This document shows positions 17,457-26,403 of a stretch of 64,000 nucleotides of DNA, piece by piece. Position 1 is the stretch's first letter; every line of letters begins with the position of its first letter. The stretch comes from Candidatus Sulfopaludibacter sp. SbA3 (GTDB lineage Bacteria > Acidobacteriota > Terriglobia > Bryobacterales > Bryobacteraceae): assembly GCA_945893365.1 (NCBI GenBank), contig CAMDED010000011.1:1-64000 (forward strand), in the 5' to 3' direction. The notes beneath the pieces are model-generated. The model saw nothing but the letters and a program-made list of their open reading frames with translations, did not search any database and was not told the origin of the DNA. The position numbers and the translations under genes were made by a program.

Positions 17457-18507
17457 CGGAAAACGCCTTTTACTCGGCTTGCTGCTGTGGACCGGTGTGC
17501 TCTCCGCGCTGCATCTCAAGCTGAATTTTGACTGGTCCGCTGTGGTAAACGACAGGCTTCCCGAGAATCAGCGCCGTCTCAACGTTGCCTATATTCCGGT
17601 CACCTGCCACCTCACCTGCCCGGTGACGGACTACATTTCTCGCTTCTCGGCGTCTGGAAACATCTTCATCCCTAAAATGTTCCAGGGCTTCCCCGAAATC
17701 AAGGAAGCGCTGATTGCGAATAAGATGCAGGCCGGCTTCATGGTCGCGCCCATGGCGATGGCCCTGCAGTCGCAGGGTGTGCCGATCCGCATCGTCTATC
17801 TGGGCCACCGTTACGGAAGCGCCGTTGTGGTCCACAAGGCTGGTCCCGTCAAGACGTTTCCGGACTTGAAGGGCCGTGTTATCGCGATTCCCAGCCGCTT
17901 CTCCGACGAACGCCTGATCGTTTTCCGGGCTCTGAAAAAATACGGTATGAAGCCCTCGGACCTGAAAATGGTCGAGATGGCGCCGCCGGACGTGGCTGGC
18001 GCGCTGGCCGCGAAGGCGGTCGACGCGTTCTCCATGGGTGAGCCATATCCTTCCCAGGCTGAGATTTTCGGCTTTGGAAAAGTGCTCTTTCACGCACGCG
18101 AATTGTGGCCGGACTACATGTCCTGCGTGCTCGTGGTTCGCACGGATATGATCGAGAACCGGCCGGAGGCCGTGCAGACGCTGGTCGACGGTGTCGCCCG
18201 CTCCGGTCATTGGCTCGAGAAGGGTCGCCCCGAGCGGGAGCACGCAGCCGATTTCGTCGCGCGCTTCTACTACAATCAAGACCCCAGGTTACTGCGGTGG
18301 GCGCTTACCAACCCCTTGGACCGCGTGATGTATACCCCGCTCACGCCATTTAAGCCCGATTTCGACCTGGTCCGCGACCTGATGATCGAGACCGGAGTAC
18401 TCGAAAAGAAAATTGAGTTCAGCGACTACGTCGATATCCGCTTTGCGGAAGGGGCGAAGATCAAGACCGCCTGGAATTATACAATCGGCAGCCAGCACGC
18501 GGAATAG
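17449..18507 (+). CDS. ABC transporter substrate-binding protein (NitT/TauT type), membrane-anchored
   Basis: A 352-residue periplasmic binding protein. One hydrophobic N-terminal segment (LLLGLLLWTGVLSAL) lacks a lipobox Cys and probably acts as a signal anchor. The two-lobed type II binding fold is shown by LNVAYIPVTCHLTCP at strand 1, a region describing pulling of an alternative ligand (MQAGFMVAPMAMALQ), PDLKGRVIAIPSRFSDE and AVDAFSMGEPYPSQA. The CHLTC pair in the ligand lobe is unusual compared with nitrate- or taurine-binding proteins as I remember them. It may mark a metal or thiol ligand, or a disulfide. It is the last gene of the operon, translationally coupled to permease 2. Confidence 0.85.
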   Translation: MSDGKRLLLGLLLWTGVLSALHLKLNFDWSAVVNDRLPENQRRLNVAYIPVTCHLTCPVTDYISRFSASGNIFIPKMFQGFPEIKEALIANKMQAGFMVAPMAMALQSQGVPIRIVYLGHRYGSAVVVHKAGPVKTFPDLKGRVIAIPSRFSDERLIVFRALKKYGMKPSDLKMVEMAPPDVAGALAAKAVDAFSMGEPYPSQAEIFGFGKVLFHARELWPDYMSCVLVVRTDMIENRPEAVQTLVDGVARSGHWLEKGRPEREHAADFVARFYYNQDPRLLRWALTNPLDRVMYTPLTPFKPDFDLVRDLMIETGVLEKKIEFSDYVDIRFAEGAKIKTAWNYTIGSQHAE

Positions 18508-18725
18508 TCGGCGCGGTTACCGGTTCTTGCGCTCGAAGCCGCGCTCCTGTTTCCGACCATTGGCGTGATCCGGACCGTCGGCCGGGAGTCTCGCTTGAAC
18601 GAATGCCCCTTTCCGGGAAAGGCCGGCGCGAATGGGTCCTCGCGAACGAGTCCACGAAGACGGCCCCCACAACGGCTCTGAAGACGAGCCCGCTCCTTCG
18701 ACGTGACGCGCTGAAAAACTTCATC

Positions 18726-18758
18726 GAATCCTCAGCCAAACCCCGGTGCTGAGGATTC
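18726..18758 (-). terminator. Perfect 11-bp stem-loop between convergent genes
   Basis: GAATCCTCAGC (18726-18736) pairs with GCTGAGGATTC (18748-18758) across an 11-base loop. Read on the minus strand the hairpin is followed by GATGAAGTTTTTC, a moderate U-tract, so it best serves the TPR gene ending at 18772. It may also stop readthrough from the ABC operon. Confidence 0.6.
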
Positions 18759-18771
18759 CTTTGAGGAGCCC

Positions 18772-19947
18772 TTATTGATCCTTCTCGCGCCGGTAAGGCG
18801 AGCCCAGATAACGCTTCGATTCCCGTGCCGCATCGGACTCCGGCGCGAACTGAATGGTTTTCCGGTAGGCCACCATCGCCTCCTTCCGGCGATCTGTCAG
18901 ATCGTAGATCTGGCCGGTTCGCATCCACGCGATCGCGCCCGTATTCAGGTCTACCTGCTCCGCGCCGGCCGTCACTTTCTTCATCAGATCGAGGGCGTCC
19001 GGATAGTCCCGATACCAAAAATGGAGCGTTCCCAAGTGGTACTGAATCTTCTCCCATGGAATTGCCGCGTACCCGGGCACGCCGGCCTTCTTCATTTCGC
19101 TCACCTTCATGATGCTGGCGATCGCGTTGGCCTTGTCGCCGACCTGTCCGTACATCTGTGCCTGCTCAAGCCGCAGCAAATGGTTGCGGGGAAACCGGCC
19201 GAGCAAGCTTTCGATCAGCGGCAGCGCCTGCCGCGGCTTTCCCTCGCGGCGATAGAGGGCGCAAAGAAAAATCTGTGCGTCGACCCTCGTGCGCTTGCCG
19301 TTCTTTGCAACGTCTTCAAGGATGCGGATGCCCTGTTCGCGGTTCCCGCTGAATCCCGCGAAAAAGCCCAGCACGCGGTAAGCCCACGGAAGACTCGCCA
19401 CCACGTAGTCGCGCACGCCCTGCACCAGGCGCGCGTCGGCGTTCGACGGATCGATCTCGGAAACCTTCACGTGCAGCTTCCATCCCGCCGTCGCGTCCCG
19501 CAGCGCTTCGCGCCACGCCCTTCTCACCAAATAGTTGTAGTTCGCGCGCAGCGCGTGGGAAATTCCCAGCGCATAGAGCGCTTCGGTGTCGCCGGGGTTC
19601 TTCGCGATTCGGCTTTCGCTCAACTGCATGGCCAATTGAACTTCCGCGAAGAAGCGCTTCTCCACCTCCGGTGGCGCGTTCATTTTCGGACGGCGCAGGA
19701 ACGCGTTGTTTCCCGTCACCAGTTCCGTCTCAAGCGCCCCGTTGCGGTACATTTCGCGAAACATCAGAGCCTGCGCGATGTTGTTGTGCGTTTCGGCGGA
19801 GAGGGGTTCATCGGCCGCCGCCTTCTCGAATTCGGCGATGGCATCGTCGTATTCCAGATTGTAGAAGTGCTGGAGACCGGCGGCCGTGTGCCGGACTTCC
19901 GCGCCCAGTTGGCACGCAAGAACCATTGCCGCGAGAGCCACGCGCAT
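18772..19947 (-). CDS. Exported tetratricopeptide-repeat protein
   Basis: A 391-residue protein with a short signal peptide (MRVALAAMVLACQLGAEV). TPR-like helical pairs run through most of its length: FYNLEYDDAIAEFEKAAADEP, DTEALYALGISHALRAN, a middle block ending EQGIRILEDVAKN, then REGKPRQALPLIESLLG and a C-terminal pair KEAMVAYRKTIQFAPES. It probably scaffolds protein contacts in the periplasm. There is no enzymatic motif. It stands alone on the minus strand, divergent from the NHL propeller gene at 20034. Confidence 0.75.
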   Translation of the reverse strand: MRVALAAMVLACQLGAEVRHTAAGLQHFYNLEYDDAIAEFEKAAADEPLSAETHNNIAQALMFREMYRNGALETELVTGNNAFLRRPKMNAPPEVEKRFFAEVQLAMQLSESRIAKNPGDTEALYALGISHALRANYNYLVRRAWREALRDATAGWKLHVKVSEIDPSNADARLVQGVRDYVVASLPWAYRVLGFFAGFSGNREQGIRILEDVAKNGKRTRVDAQIFLCALYRREGKPRQALPLIESLLGRFPRNHLLRLEQAQMYGQVGDKANAIASIMKVSEMKKAGVPGYAAIPWEKIQYHLGTLHFWYRDYPDALDLMKKVTAGAEQVDLNTGAIAWMRTGQIYDLTDRRKEAMVAYRKTIQFAPESDAARESKRYLGSPYRREKDQ

Positions 19948-20033
19948 CTAATCAATCGTACCAGCTTGAAGAATGACGCCCGAAAAACAAGGCGATTTGA
20001 CATCGGCGCCGCGTTCGCACTACTCTCATTCCC

Positions 20034-20951
20034 ATGAAACCTATCGCCGTTCTCCTCACCGCCGCGTTTTCTCTCTTGCCCGCGTTCGCCGAACTGAAAT
20101 CCGGTCCCGCCCTGCCGCACAAGCTCGTGAAAGACTGGGCCCAACTGCCAAAAGGTTGGAACTTCGGCGAGTGCTCGGGCGTCGCCGTCGATAAGCAAGA
20201 CAACGTTTGGGTGTTCAACCGCGGACCGCACGGCATCATCCAGTTCGACAAGCATGGCAACATGCTGCAAGCCTGGGGCGATGGCACCATCAAGTGGTCG
20301 CACGGAATCCGCGTCGACGGCGAGGGCAATGTCTGGGCCGTCGACCAGAAGGGTCACGTCGTGATCAAATACAACCCGGCCGGGCGCGTCCAGATGGTGC
20401 TCGGCAACCGTCAGGGAACGCCGGGGGACAACGAAGCCCGGGAAGGATTTTCCGAGCCGACGGGTGTGACTTTCGCCCCGAACGGCGATCTGTTCGTCTC
20501 CGACGGCTACGTGAATTCCCGCGTCGTCAAGATCGGCAGGAACGGCGACTACATCACGCACTGGGGCAAGAAGGGCAATGGCGACGGTGAATTTACCATC
20601 GTTCACGACATCGCACTCGATTCGCGCGGCAAGCTCTACGTCGCCGATCGCACCAATAGCCGCATCCAGATGTTCGACATGGATGGCAAGTTCCTCGGAA
20701 AATGGACCGATATCGGGCAGCCGTGGGGCCTCGCCTACTCGGCGAAGGAAGACGCCCTATATGTGGCCGACGGCCTTAACAATCGCGTGGTCAAGCTCGA
20801 CATGACGGGGAAGATTCTGGGGCAGTTCGGCTCCTATGGCGCGGCCCCGGGACGGCTGAACTTCGCCCACAACATTGCCGTGGATAGCGAAGGCTCCGTT
20901 TACGTGGTGGAGATTAAGAACTGGCGCGTGCAGAAGTGGACCCAGAAGTGA
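20034..20951 (+). CDS. Exported NHL-repeat six-bladed propeller (peptidyl-amidating-lyase-like)
   Basis: A 305-residue secreted protein with signal peptide MKPIAVLLTAAFSLLPAFA. It has regular NHL blades: SGVAVDKQDNVWVFNR, HGIRVDGEGNVWAVDQ, TGVTFAPNGDLFVSDG, HDIALDSRGKLYVADR, WGLAYSAKEDALYVAD and HNIAVDSEGSVYVVE, which makes six. The arrangement resembles the lyase domain of peptidylglycine alpha-amidating enzymes, but bacterial relatives mostly lack a demonstrated reaction. Single-gene transcription unit. Confidence 0.8.
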   Translation: MKPIAVLLTAAFSLLPAFAELKSGPALPHKLVKDWAQLPKGWNFGECSGVAVDKQDNVWVFNRGPHGIIQFDKHGNMLQAWGDGTIKWSHGIRVDGEGNVWAVDQKGHVVIKYNPAGRVQMVLGNRQGTPGDNEAREGFSEPTGVTFAPNGDLFVSDGYVNSRVVKIGRNGDYITHWGKKGNGDGEFTIVHDIALDSRGKLYVADRTNSRIQMFDMDGKFLGKWTDIGQPWGLAYSAKEDALYVADGLNNRVVKLDMTGKILGQFGSYGAAPGRLNFAHNIAVDSEGSVYVVEIKNWRVQKWTQK

Positions 20952-21365
20952 CGCCGTGCGCGCGCCTTCCGCGTTCCAAAGCCGACCCCGGAGGTCTGTT
21001 ATTGGCGACGCCTAAAGGGCGGGCGGCAGCCGAGGATCTATCCGCGGAAACGAAGTCTTGGCGGGCCGCTTAGAAGCCGGGTTCCCTTCGGGATGGGGCA
21101 GCTTCAACCCGTAGGCGGCGCTATTCGCGACAAGGGTGTCGCCAAGCGGAACAGCCGGAATATCCGGGGACCGGCCAAGGTGCGCGGATAAGCGGGGATC
21201 GGACTCAGTCCGGCCAAAGCAAGCGGCGCCCACCGAACGTGTCTCCGCAGCCCCCGGCGCCAAAGCGTCGTCCAGGGCAGGACCTTCTCAGAGTCTCGCC
21301 TCACGCCGGGGACGAACTTCGGCCACGCGGGCGCATGGGTTGGTTCTCCCTCATCCGCGCCGGAG
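20952..21365. other. Intergenic region, no supported gene
   Basis: 414 bp between the NHL gene (plus) and the barrel gene (minus), which converge here. A minus-strand 83-codon frame is protein-like only in part (near ANSAAYGLKLPHP) and lacks start support. No strong terminator was seen. Confidence 0.35.
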
Positions 21366-22721
21366 TTAGCGCAGGGCCAGCGGCTGATCCCCTGGGCTGA
21401 ACGAGAGGCCTACCGACGCCCTGAACTGGTTCCGCGAATTTGCCTGAATTGGAAGGTTTGCGCCTGAAAATTTCTGATATCCGGTCTGCATATTCAGAAA
21501 GAGGTACCTCCGCAGTTGGTAGGTCGCACCGCCTCCGGCGTGTTTTGAGGTGTAGGCGTTTACTCCTTGGCTTACACCTATGGCATCGTTCTCGTTGAAA
21601 CCCGCATTCGCGCCGAAGTTCCACTTTTTCACCGCCGTGTAGCTGAAACCGGCGTCAAAGTTCTGCTGCCTCGATGTCAGGATAACGCCATTTCCCGGCG
21701 TGGCGCCGCGTGCGTAACTGAAAGAAAGGCTGGCCCGCCGAAACGTCCTGGTCAGCCTTACGGCCACGTCCGGGATGCGGGTAACCTTCTCAGCCACATC
21801 GAACCCAAACGTCTGACCGATGATCGCGGCCACCTCCGGGCTGATCTCGACCCTCTCTACTCCAAGCGTGTAGACACGGGAAATGCCGGCCTGCGTCGAC
21901 ACCTCCCATGAGCGTCCGAGCCGGGTCGCGAACGAGGCCCGCAGGGTTTGGATCGAGCTCCTTCCGAACGTCCTCGTGTAATCGATCCGCGTAACCGAGT
22001 AATCCATGCCGACGTTGATCCTGCGGGTGAGCCGGTATACGGCGTCGCCGCGCGCGCGGTTGCCATTCACGCCGATCTCCCCGCCCGAGCGCTTGGTGGA
22101 GAAGCGGTCCACCCCGCCATTGAACGACAGGCGCGCGCTCTTCTGAAACGTGACGTCCACAAGCGCGGCGATCGAGTTCACGCGTCCGTTCAGAATCTCC
22201 GTCTGCGGCGTCGCCCCTCCCAATCCCCGGTCGATGAAATTTTCCTGTCCCGGATTGCCGAAATACAGATTCCCGCCCGTGAATGAGCTAATGTTCCCGC
22301 CGAGCGACGCGGTGAGCCGCCTGGTGAGCCGCCTCGTCGCAGTGAACTGCAGGAATTCGTTGTTTCCATCGCGCGCGGAATTTCCGGTATATTTGCGGAA
22401 ATTCCCGTTAAAATTGAGATTGAGCGATGTCTTCCGCCATGCCCGGCCGCCGATCAAACCGAGGACGGCGTCTCCCCCGTAAAGGGTCCCGTACGAGAGT
22501 TCCGCCGCCGGATTCGCCAGACCCGCGCGGTTGTAGAACGGCGAGCCGGTTTCGAGAGAAGAAGTGAGGCTGAGGAAAGGCCGGAAGCTCAACGCGGCCC
22601 GGGGGCCGGTTCCACCACCGCCTCCCCCCCTACGGCTGAGGACGGAAGGCCCCGTATAGTCCTGACCTGCGGCCAGCGCCGCCCACACGAGCGGGAGGAT
22701 CGCTAGCTTCGTGATTGCCAT
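21366..22721 (-). CDS. Outer-membrane beta-barrel protein
   Basis: A 451-residue protein with a signal peptide (MAITKLAILPLVWAALAAG) and a Gly-rich patch (RRGGGGGGTG) after it. The body is a long series of alternating strands rich in aromatic and Thr/Ser residues (SLNLNFNGNFRKYTGN, LTASLGGNISSFTGGNLYF, LFLNMQTGYQKFSG), consistent with an outer-membrane barrel. The C-terminus ends in strand-like ASVGLSFSPG plus a short tail, so the classical terminal aromatic is not at the very end. Similar barrels in acidobacteria are mostly uncharacterised. It is divergent from the amidohydrolase gene at 22830. Confidence 0.7.
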   Translation of the reverse strand: MAITKLAILPLVWAALAAGQDYTGPSVLSRRGGGGGGTGPRAALSFRPFLSLTSSLETGSPFYNRAGLANPAAELSYGTLYGGDAVLGLIGGRAWRKTSLNLNFNGNFRKYTGNSARDGNNEFLQFTATRRLTRRLTASLGGNISSFTGGNLYFGNPGQENFIDRGLGGATPQTEILNGRVNSIAALVDVTFQKSARLSFNGGVDRFSTKRSGGEIGVNGNRARGDAVYRLTRRINVGMDYSVTRIDYTRTFGRSSIQTLRASFATRLGRSWEVSTQAGISRVYTLGVERVEISPEVAAIIGQTFGFDVAEKVTRIPDVAVRLTRTFRRASLSFSYARGATPGNGVILTSRQQNFDAGFSYTAVKKWNFGANAGFNENDAIGVSQGVNAYTSKHAGGGATYQLRRYLFLNMQTGYQKFSGANLPIQANSRNQFRASVGLSFSPGDQPLALR

Positions 22722-22829
22722 TGTCGGTCCCTGAGGAGCGAGGAATCGTCCCCTCGACGACCCACTGTTCGAATTATACCGCGACGCGGCACGCGCGCAC
22801 GGCGCGGGAACTGGTAATGTATACCGTAT

Positions 22830-23921
22830 ATGCGATCAAAGGCCTTCCGCGCTCTCGCGCCGCTCTGGGCTTCCCTATTGCCGGCCCAGGCGCCGCAACC
22901 GGCGATGACGATCGAGGAATACGAGCCGAAGACGGTACTCGTCGTGCCCGAGCACCATCCCACGCGGTCCAAGTTTCCTTTCATCGACATTCACACCCAC
23001 CACCGCGACGTCGCCCCGGGCGCCCTCACCGCTCTCCTGAAAGACATGGACCGGATGAACATGCGGATCATGGTGAACTCTCCCGTGAACGGAAGCTGGG
23101 GCGATCGCACGAAACAGTTGGCCGCCGGGTTCCGCGCCTTCAACAAGGACCGGTTCGCGACCTTCACGAACGTCAACTTCAACGGCATCGGTTCGCCGGA
23201 TTGGGGCGGGAACGCCGCCCGTCAACTTGAGGCCGACATCGGGAACGGCGCATGCGGCCTCAAGGTGTGGAAGAATTTCGGGATGTCGCAGAAAGATACG
23301 GACGGCAAGCGTGTCCCGGTGGACGATCCGCGCCTCGACCCTGTCTGGGACATGTGCGCCCGGCACAAGATCCCGGTGCTGATCCACACGGCCGATCCGA
23401 AACCCCTGTTCATGCCCATGGACAAGTCGAATGAGCGGTGGCTGGAGCTGAAGTTGCACCCGAACCGCGGCAGTGGAACCATCGCATGGGAGCAATTGAT
23501 TTCCGAACAGCACAACCTGATCCGCAAGCACCCGAAGACCATCTTCATCGCGGCCCATTTCGGCTGGATGTCCCACGATCTGGGCGCGATGGGAAAACTC
23601 CTGGACGAGATGCCCAACTTCCATCTGGACATCGCCGCGATTCTGGGCGAGATCGGCCGCCAGCCGCGCGCCGCGCGCAAGTTCTTCATCAAGTATCAGG
23701 ACCGGCTGCTGTTTGGGAAAGACCGCTACGACCCTGAAGAGTACGGTTTTTATTTCCGGATCTTAGAAACCGGCGATGAGTATTTCGACAACATTCGCAA
23801 GTACCACGGGCTCTGGAAGCTCTACGGCCTCGAACTCCCCGACGAAACGCTGAAGGCGATCTACTATAAGAACGCGCTGCGTCTGGTTCCCGGGCTCAAC
23901 CCGGCCGGCTTTCCGAAATAG
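22830..23921 (+). CDS. Exported amidohydrolase-2-like metal-dependent hydrolase
   Basis: A 363-residue TIM-barrel protein with a signal-like N-terminus (FRALAPLWASLLPAQA). The amidohydrolase metal motif appears as FIDIHTHHRD; further pieces are the conserved VLIHTADP, with its His on a later strand, FIAAHFGWM, and LLFGKDRYDPEE near the end, where the barrel-8 Asp is expected. The family includes decarboxylases and lactone hydrolases, and the substrate cannot be read here. Gene start and that of the barrel protein face each other over 108 bp. Confidence 0.8.
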   Translation: MRSKAFRALAPLWASLLPAQAPQPAMTIEEYEPKTVLVVPEHHPTRSKFPFIDIHTHHRDVAPGALTALLKDMDRMNMRIMVNSPVNGSWGDRTKQLAAGFRAFNKDRFATFTNVNFNGIGSPDWGGNAARQLEADIGNGACGLKVWKNFGMSQKDTDGKRVPVDDPRLDPVWDMCARHKIPVLIHTADPKPLFMPMDKSNERWLELKLHPNRGSGTIAWEQLISEQHNLIRKHPKTIFIAAHFGWMSHDLGAMGKLLDEMPNFHLDIAAILGEIGRQPRAARKFFIKYQDRLLFGKDRYDPEEYGFYFRILETGDEYFDNIRKYHGLWKLYGLELPDETLKAIYYKNALRLVPGLNPAGFPK

Positions 23922-24109
23922 CGGCGAGGGTCGCTCCAGGCGGCTCATACCCAGCCTTGGCCGCGACCCAACCCCAGACAACGCCGTATCCGAGGGCCCG
24001 GACCCGGCGCCAGCGGGGCCACGCTGCACGGCGGCGGCTCACACGCCGCCCTCCAAACGCCAGCCCCTGCGCGTATAGTACAATCGCGCTGAAAAGGAGC
24101 GCGGCATCC

Positions 24110-24499
24110 ATGAATGCGGAAGACTTTCGGCGGATTGCCCTGAGCCTCGAAGGCGCGGAAGAGAGTTCGCATATGGGCTCCCCCGACTTCCGCGTAGGTG
24201 GCAGGATCTTTGCGACGCTCGCCTCGCAAAAGCAGGGCTACGGGAACTTGGCGCTAACCCCGGAGCAGCAGGCGGCCTTCGTCGAGGAACTGCCCGAGGT
24301 TTTCGTTCCCATCGCAGGTGGATGGGGACGGATGGGAGCGACCCATATCCGGCTGGCCGCGGCGAACGAGGAACTGCTTGCGGGCGCCTTACGCACTGCC
24401 TGGAAGCTGCGGATCGAGAAAAGCGCAAAGCCGGTCCGCAAGAATCGCGCACCGGGAGCCGGGAGTCGGAAAACGAAAACCCGTCTCGGGAAACTGTGA
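24110..24499 (+). CDS. MmcQ/YjbR family DNA-binding-like protein
   Basis: A 129-residue protein starting at ATG 24110, selected because AAAAGGAG lies about 10 bases upstream and TATAGTACAAT just before that; the frame is open further upstream but reads as nonsense. The CyaY-like YjbR fold is recognised from MNAEDFRRIALSLEGAEE, the core FRVGGRIFATL, and GWGRMGATHIRLAAAN. Family members are small cytoplasmic proteins, some binding DNA, with no fixed role. The basic C-terminal tail (RKNRAPGAGSRKTK) is longer than usual. Confidence 0.85.
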   Translation: MNAEDFRRIALSLEGAEESSHMGSPDFRVGGRIFATLASQKQGYGNLALTPEQQAAFVEELPEVFVPIAGGWGRMGATHIRLAAANEELLAGALRTAWKLRIEKSAKPVRKNRAPGAGSRKTKTRLGKL

Positions 24500-24550
24500 A
24501 GAAACGGCCGTTTCGAAGGGCGGCGACGGCGTGATGAAGACCCTCGGCCG

Positions 24551-24789
24551 GACCGGGCGGAACGAAAAACGGCGCTGGCTTGCCTGCATGAGGAACGGTT
24601 TCGGAATAGTTCACCGGCGGAGGTGTACGCCGCGCTGCTGGATGAAGGCCGGTGTCATCGCTCGATCCGCACGATGTACCGGATCCTGGCGGATGAGGGA
24701 GAGACGCGGGAGCGTCGCGGCCAACTCGTGCATCCGGCTTACACGAAGCCCGAACTGCCGGCCCCAACCAGCTCTGGAGCTGGCGGTAA
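24551..24789 (+). pseudogene. IS3-family transposase (OrfB) N-terminal remnant
   Basis: A GC-rich fragment encoding the HTH_21/integrase N-terminus of an IS3-family OrfB: ERKTALACLHEERF, SPAEVYAALLDEG, HRSIRTMYRILADEGE, VHPAYTKPEL. After PEL the frame slips by one or two bases and continues as GPNQLWSW, the piece that in intact elements leads into DITKL. A TAA follows at once. No catalytic DDE residues, inverted repeats or OrfA remain, so it is an old, immobile fragment between the MmcQ/YjbR and hydroxyacyl-CoA dehydrogenase genes. Confidence 0.85.
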
Positions 24790-24876
24790 ACCGGACGGAT
24801 CGCGTGTTAATAAAAGCGGAGATCTTGACAAGTTAACGACAGGGGCGCCGACAGTTGAGGCGCTACAATACACCTC

Positions 24877-25827
24877 ATGTCCGACAAACCGTTTTCGAAG
24901 GCAGCCGTAGTTGGGACCGGCATGATGGGACCCGGAATCGCCATGACGCTGGCCTTGGGCGGAGTCCCCGCCGTCATTCTCAGCCGGACCGCGGAGGGCG
25001 CGAAAAAGGGGCTCGACGCAGCCCGCGCCCAGCTGCGGCTGCTCTCGGGAGCGGGCCTTGCGGATCCGGAGCGCGCGGCCGAGGCAAGCGCCCGGCTTTC
25101 GGCTTCCACGGCTTTCGACGAAACGGTTGCCGGCGTGGATCTGGCGATCGAGTCGGCGCCCGAGAACATGCAGTTCAAGCAGCAGCTTTTCGCGCGCATG
25201 GATGGAATCGCGAAACCCGGCGCGGTCCTCGCCTCGAACACCTCCGGCCTCAGCATTACGGCCATAGCGTCGCGATGCGCGCGTCCCGAACGGGTACTGA
25301 CTACGCATTTCTGGAATCCGCCGCACCTGATGCCCCTCGTCGAGATCGTGAAAGGCGAGAAAACCTCGGATGAAACCGCCGAAACCATGCGCCGTTTTCT
25401 AACGGCCTGCGGAAAGGTTGCCGTGATGGTGAAGAAGGACCGCCCTGGACAGCTTGGCAACCGCCTCCAGATGGCTCTTGTGCGCGAGGCCGTGCATATC
25501 GTCGCCGAAGGCATTGCGAGCGTGGAAGACGTCGACATCGCGGCCAAGACGGGTTTCGGCTTGCGCCTGCCGGTCTACGGCATTTTGGAGCATCAGGACA
25601 TGGTGGGCCTCGACATGGCGTTCGCGATCAACGACTACGTATCGGGCGATCTCTACAACGAGCCGCGCGCGCCCGCGCTTTATCGAGAGATGGTGGAGCG
25701 CGGAGATCTTGGCGTCAAGACGGGCAAAGGCTTCTACGACTGGTCCACGAAGGACCCCGCCGCGGTCCGGGCGCGCCGCGATCAGTTCGTCCTCGACTTC
25801 CTCCGCGCGTCACGCGAGACCCCTTAA
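24877..25827 (+). CDS. 3-hydroxyacyl-CoA dehydrogenase
   Basis: A 316-residue NAD-dependent dehydrogenase of the 3-hydroxybutyryl-CoA type. It has the N-terminal Rossmann motif GTGMMG (13-18) followed by an acidic cofactor environment, ASNTSGLSIT, and the catalytic His in THFWNPPHL (H144) with partner E92 of AIESAPE. The C-terminal helical domain ends with VGLDMAFAINDYVS and GVKTGKGFYDW, all family hallmarks. It oxidises 3-hydroxyacyl-CoA in beta-oxidation or butyrate-type metabolism. A single gene; the stop overlaps the convergent DinB-like gene by 4 bp. Confidence 0.93.
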   Translation: MSDKPFSKAAVVGTGMMGPGIAMTLALGGVPAVILSRTAEGAKKGLDAARAQLRLLSGAGLADPERAAEASARLSASTAFDETVAGVDLAIESAPENMQFKQQLFARMDGIAKPGAVLASNTSGLSITAIASRCARPERVLTTHFWNPPHLMPLVEIVKGEKTSDETAETMRRFLTACGKVAVMVKKDRPGQLGNRLQMALVREAVHIVAEGIASVEDVDIAAKTGFGLRLPVYGILEHQDMVGLDMAFAINDYVSGDLYNEPRAPALYREMVERGDLGVKTGKGFYDWSTKDPAAVRARRDQFVLDFLRASRETP

Positions 25828-26369
25828 TTGGACCAGGGAGGGCGAACGCCCATCATCCTCGCGTACGCAACGGACTGGCCCATGTGCTCGTGATTGTGAA
25901 CCAGGATCCTCAGGAAAACGGAGTCTGAGGTTGTGTCTTTGCCTAAGAATTGAACCGTCTTGCTCCGGTTCGTAGCTGGATAGGCTTGCCTCACGGCATC
26001 GAGCGAGGTCCTCAGCCAGCGAATAACGTCTGCCTTTCCCGTCACCTTCTTCTCGAGGTCCGGCGGAATCTCCGGAGTGTCGTCGGGAATCTTCCCGCCA
26101 GCCTGGGAGAGCAGCCAGTAATTCCCGACCGCGATGTGCATGAACACTTCGCTCGCCGACCGTACCCCCGGTCCCGGCCGCCAACTGAACTTCTCCGCCG
26201 GAATCGCCTCAGCGAGTGAAACCAGCTGCCGTGCCGCGAGATTGAATTCAGCCATCCAACCCTTACCCAGCTCCGGCGCTTGCCCTGTTGCTGTTTGAGC
26301 ACACAGTAGAAAGACGGCCACAGTGCTCGCCGCGCTCCGCGCGGACCTTGTGTGTATATAGAGGTTCAT
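25824..26369 (-). CDS. Exported DinB-like protein
   Basis: A 181-residue protein with a DinB/YfiT-type four-helix bundle preceded by a signal peptide (RSAASTVAVFLLCAQTATGQA). The start ATG 26369 is preferred over an in-frame ATG at 26447, which lies inside the upstream gene. Likely metal-site histidines are in EVFMHIAVGNYW and LVHNHEHMGQSVAYARM, the typical end of the bundle. Some DinB-superfamily members are thiol transferases. Exported versions are frequent in acidobacteria and uncharacterised. It lies 34 bp after the TIGR03437-type gene. Confidence 0.8.
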   Translation of the reverse strand: MNLYIHTRSARSAASTVAVFLLCAQTATGQAPELGKGWMAEFNLAARQLVSLAEAIPAEKFSWRPGPGVRSASEVFMHIAVGNYWLLSQAGGKIPDDTPEIPPDLEKKVTGKADVIRWLRTSLDAVRQAYPATNRSKTVQFLGKDTTSDSVFLRILVHNHEHMGQSVAYARMMGVRPPWSN

Positions 26370-26403
26370 CAGATCGCTCCAGCAAATACTCCGCCAATTC
26401 CAG

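Noticed and set aside
21012-21263. 83-codon minus-strand frame in the gap after the NHL gene
   Set aside because: Partly protein-like, but lacking a ribosome site, neighbours in operon or a known family; left as an unsupported frame.
24825-24870. TTGACA and TACAAT before the hydroxyacyl-CoA dehydrogenase
   Set aside because: The two elements are over 30 bases apart, so they do not form one sigma-70 promoter.
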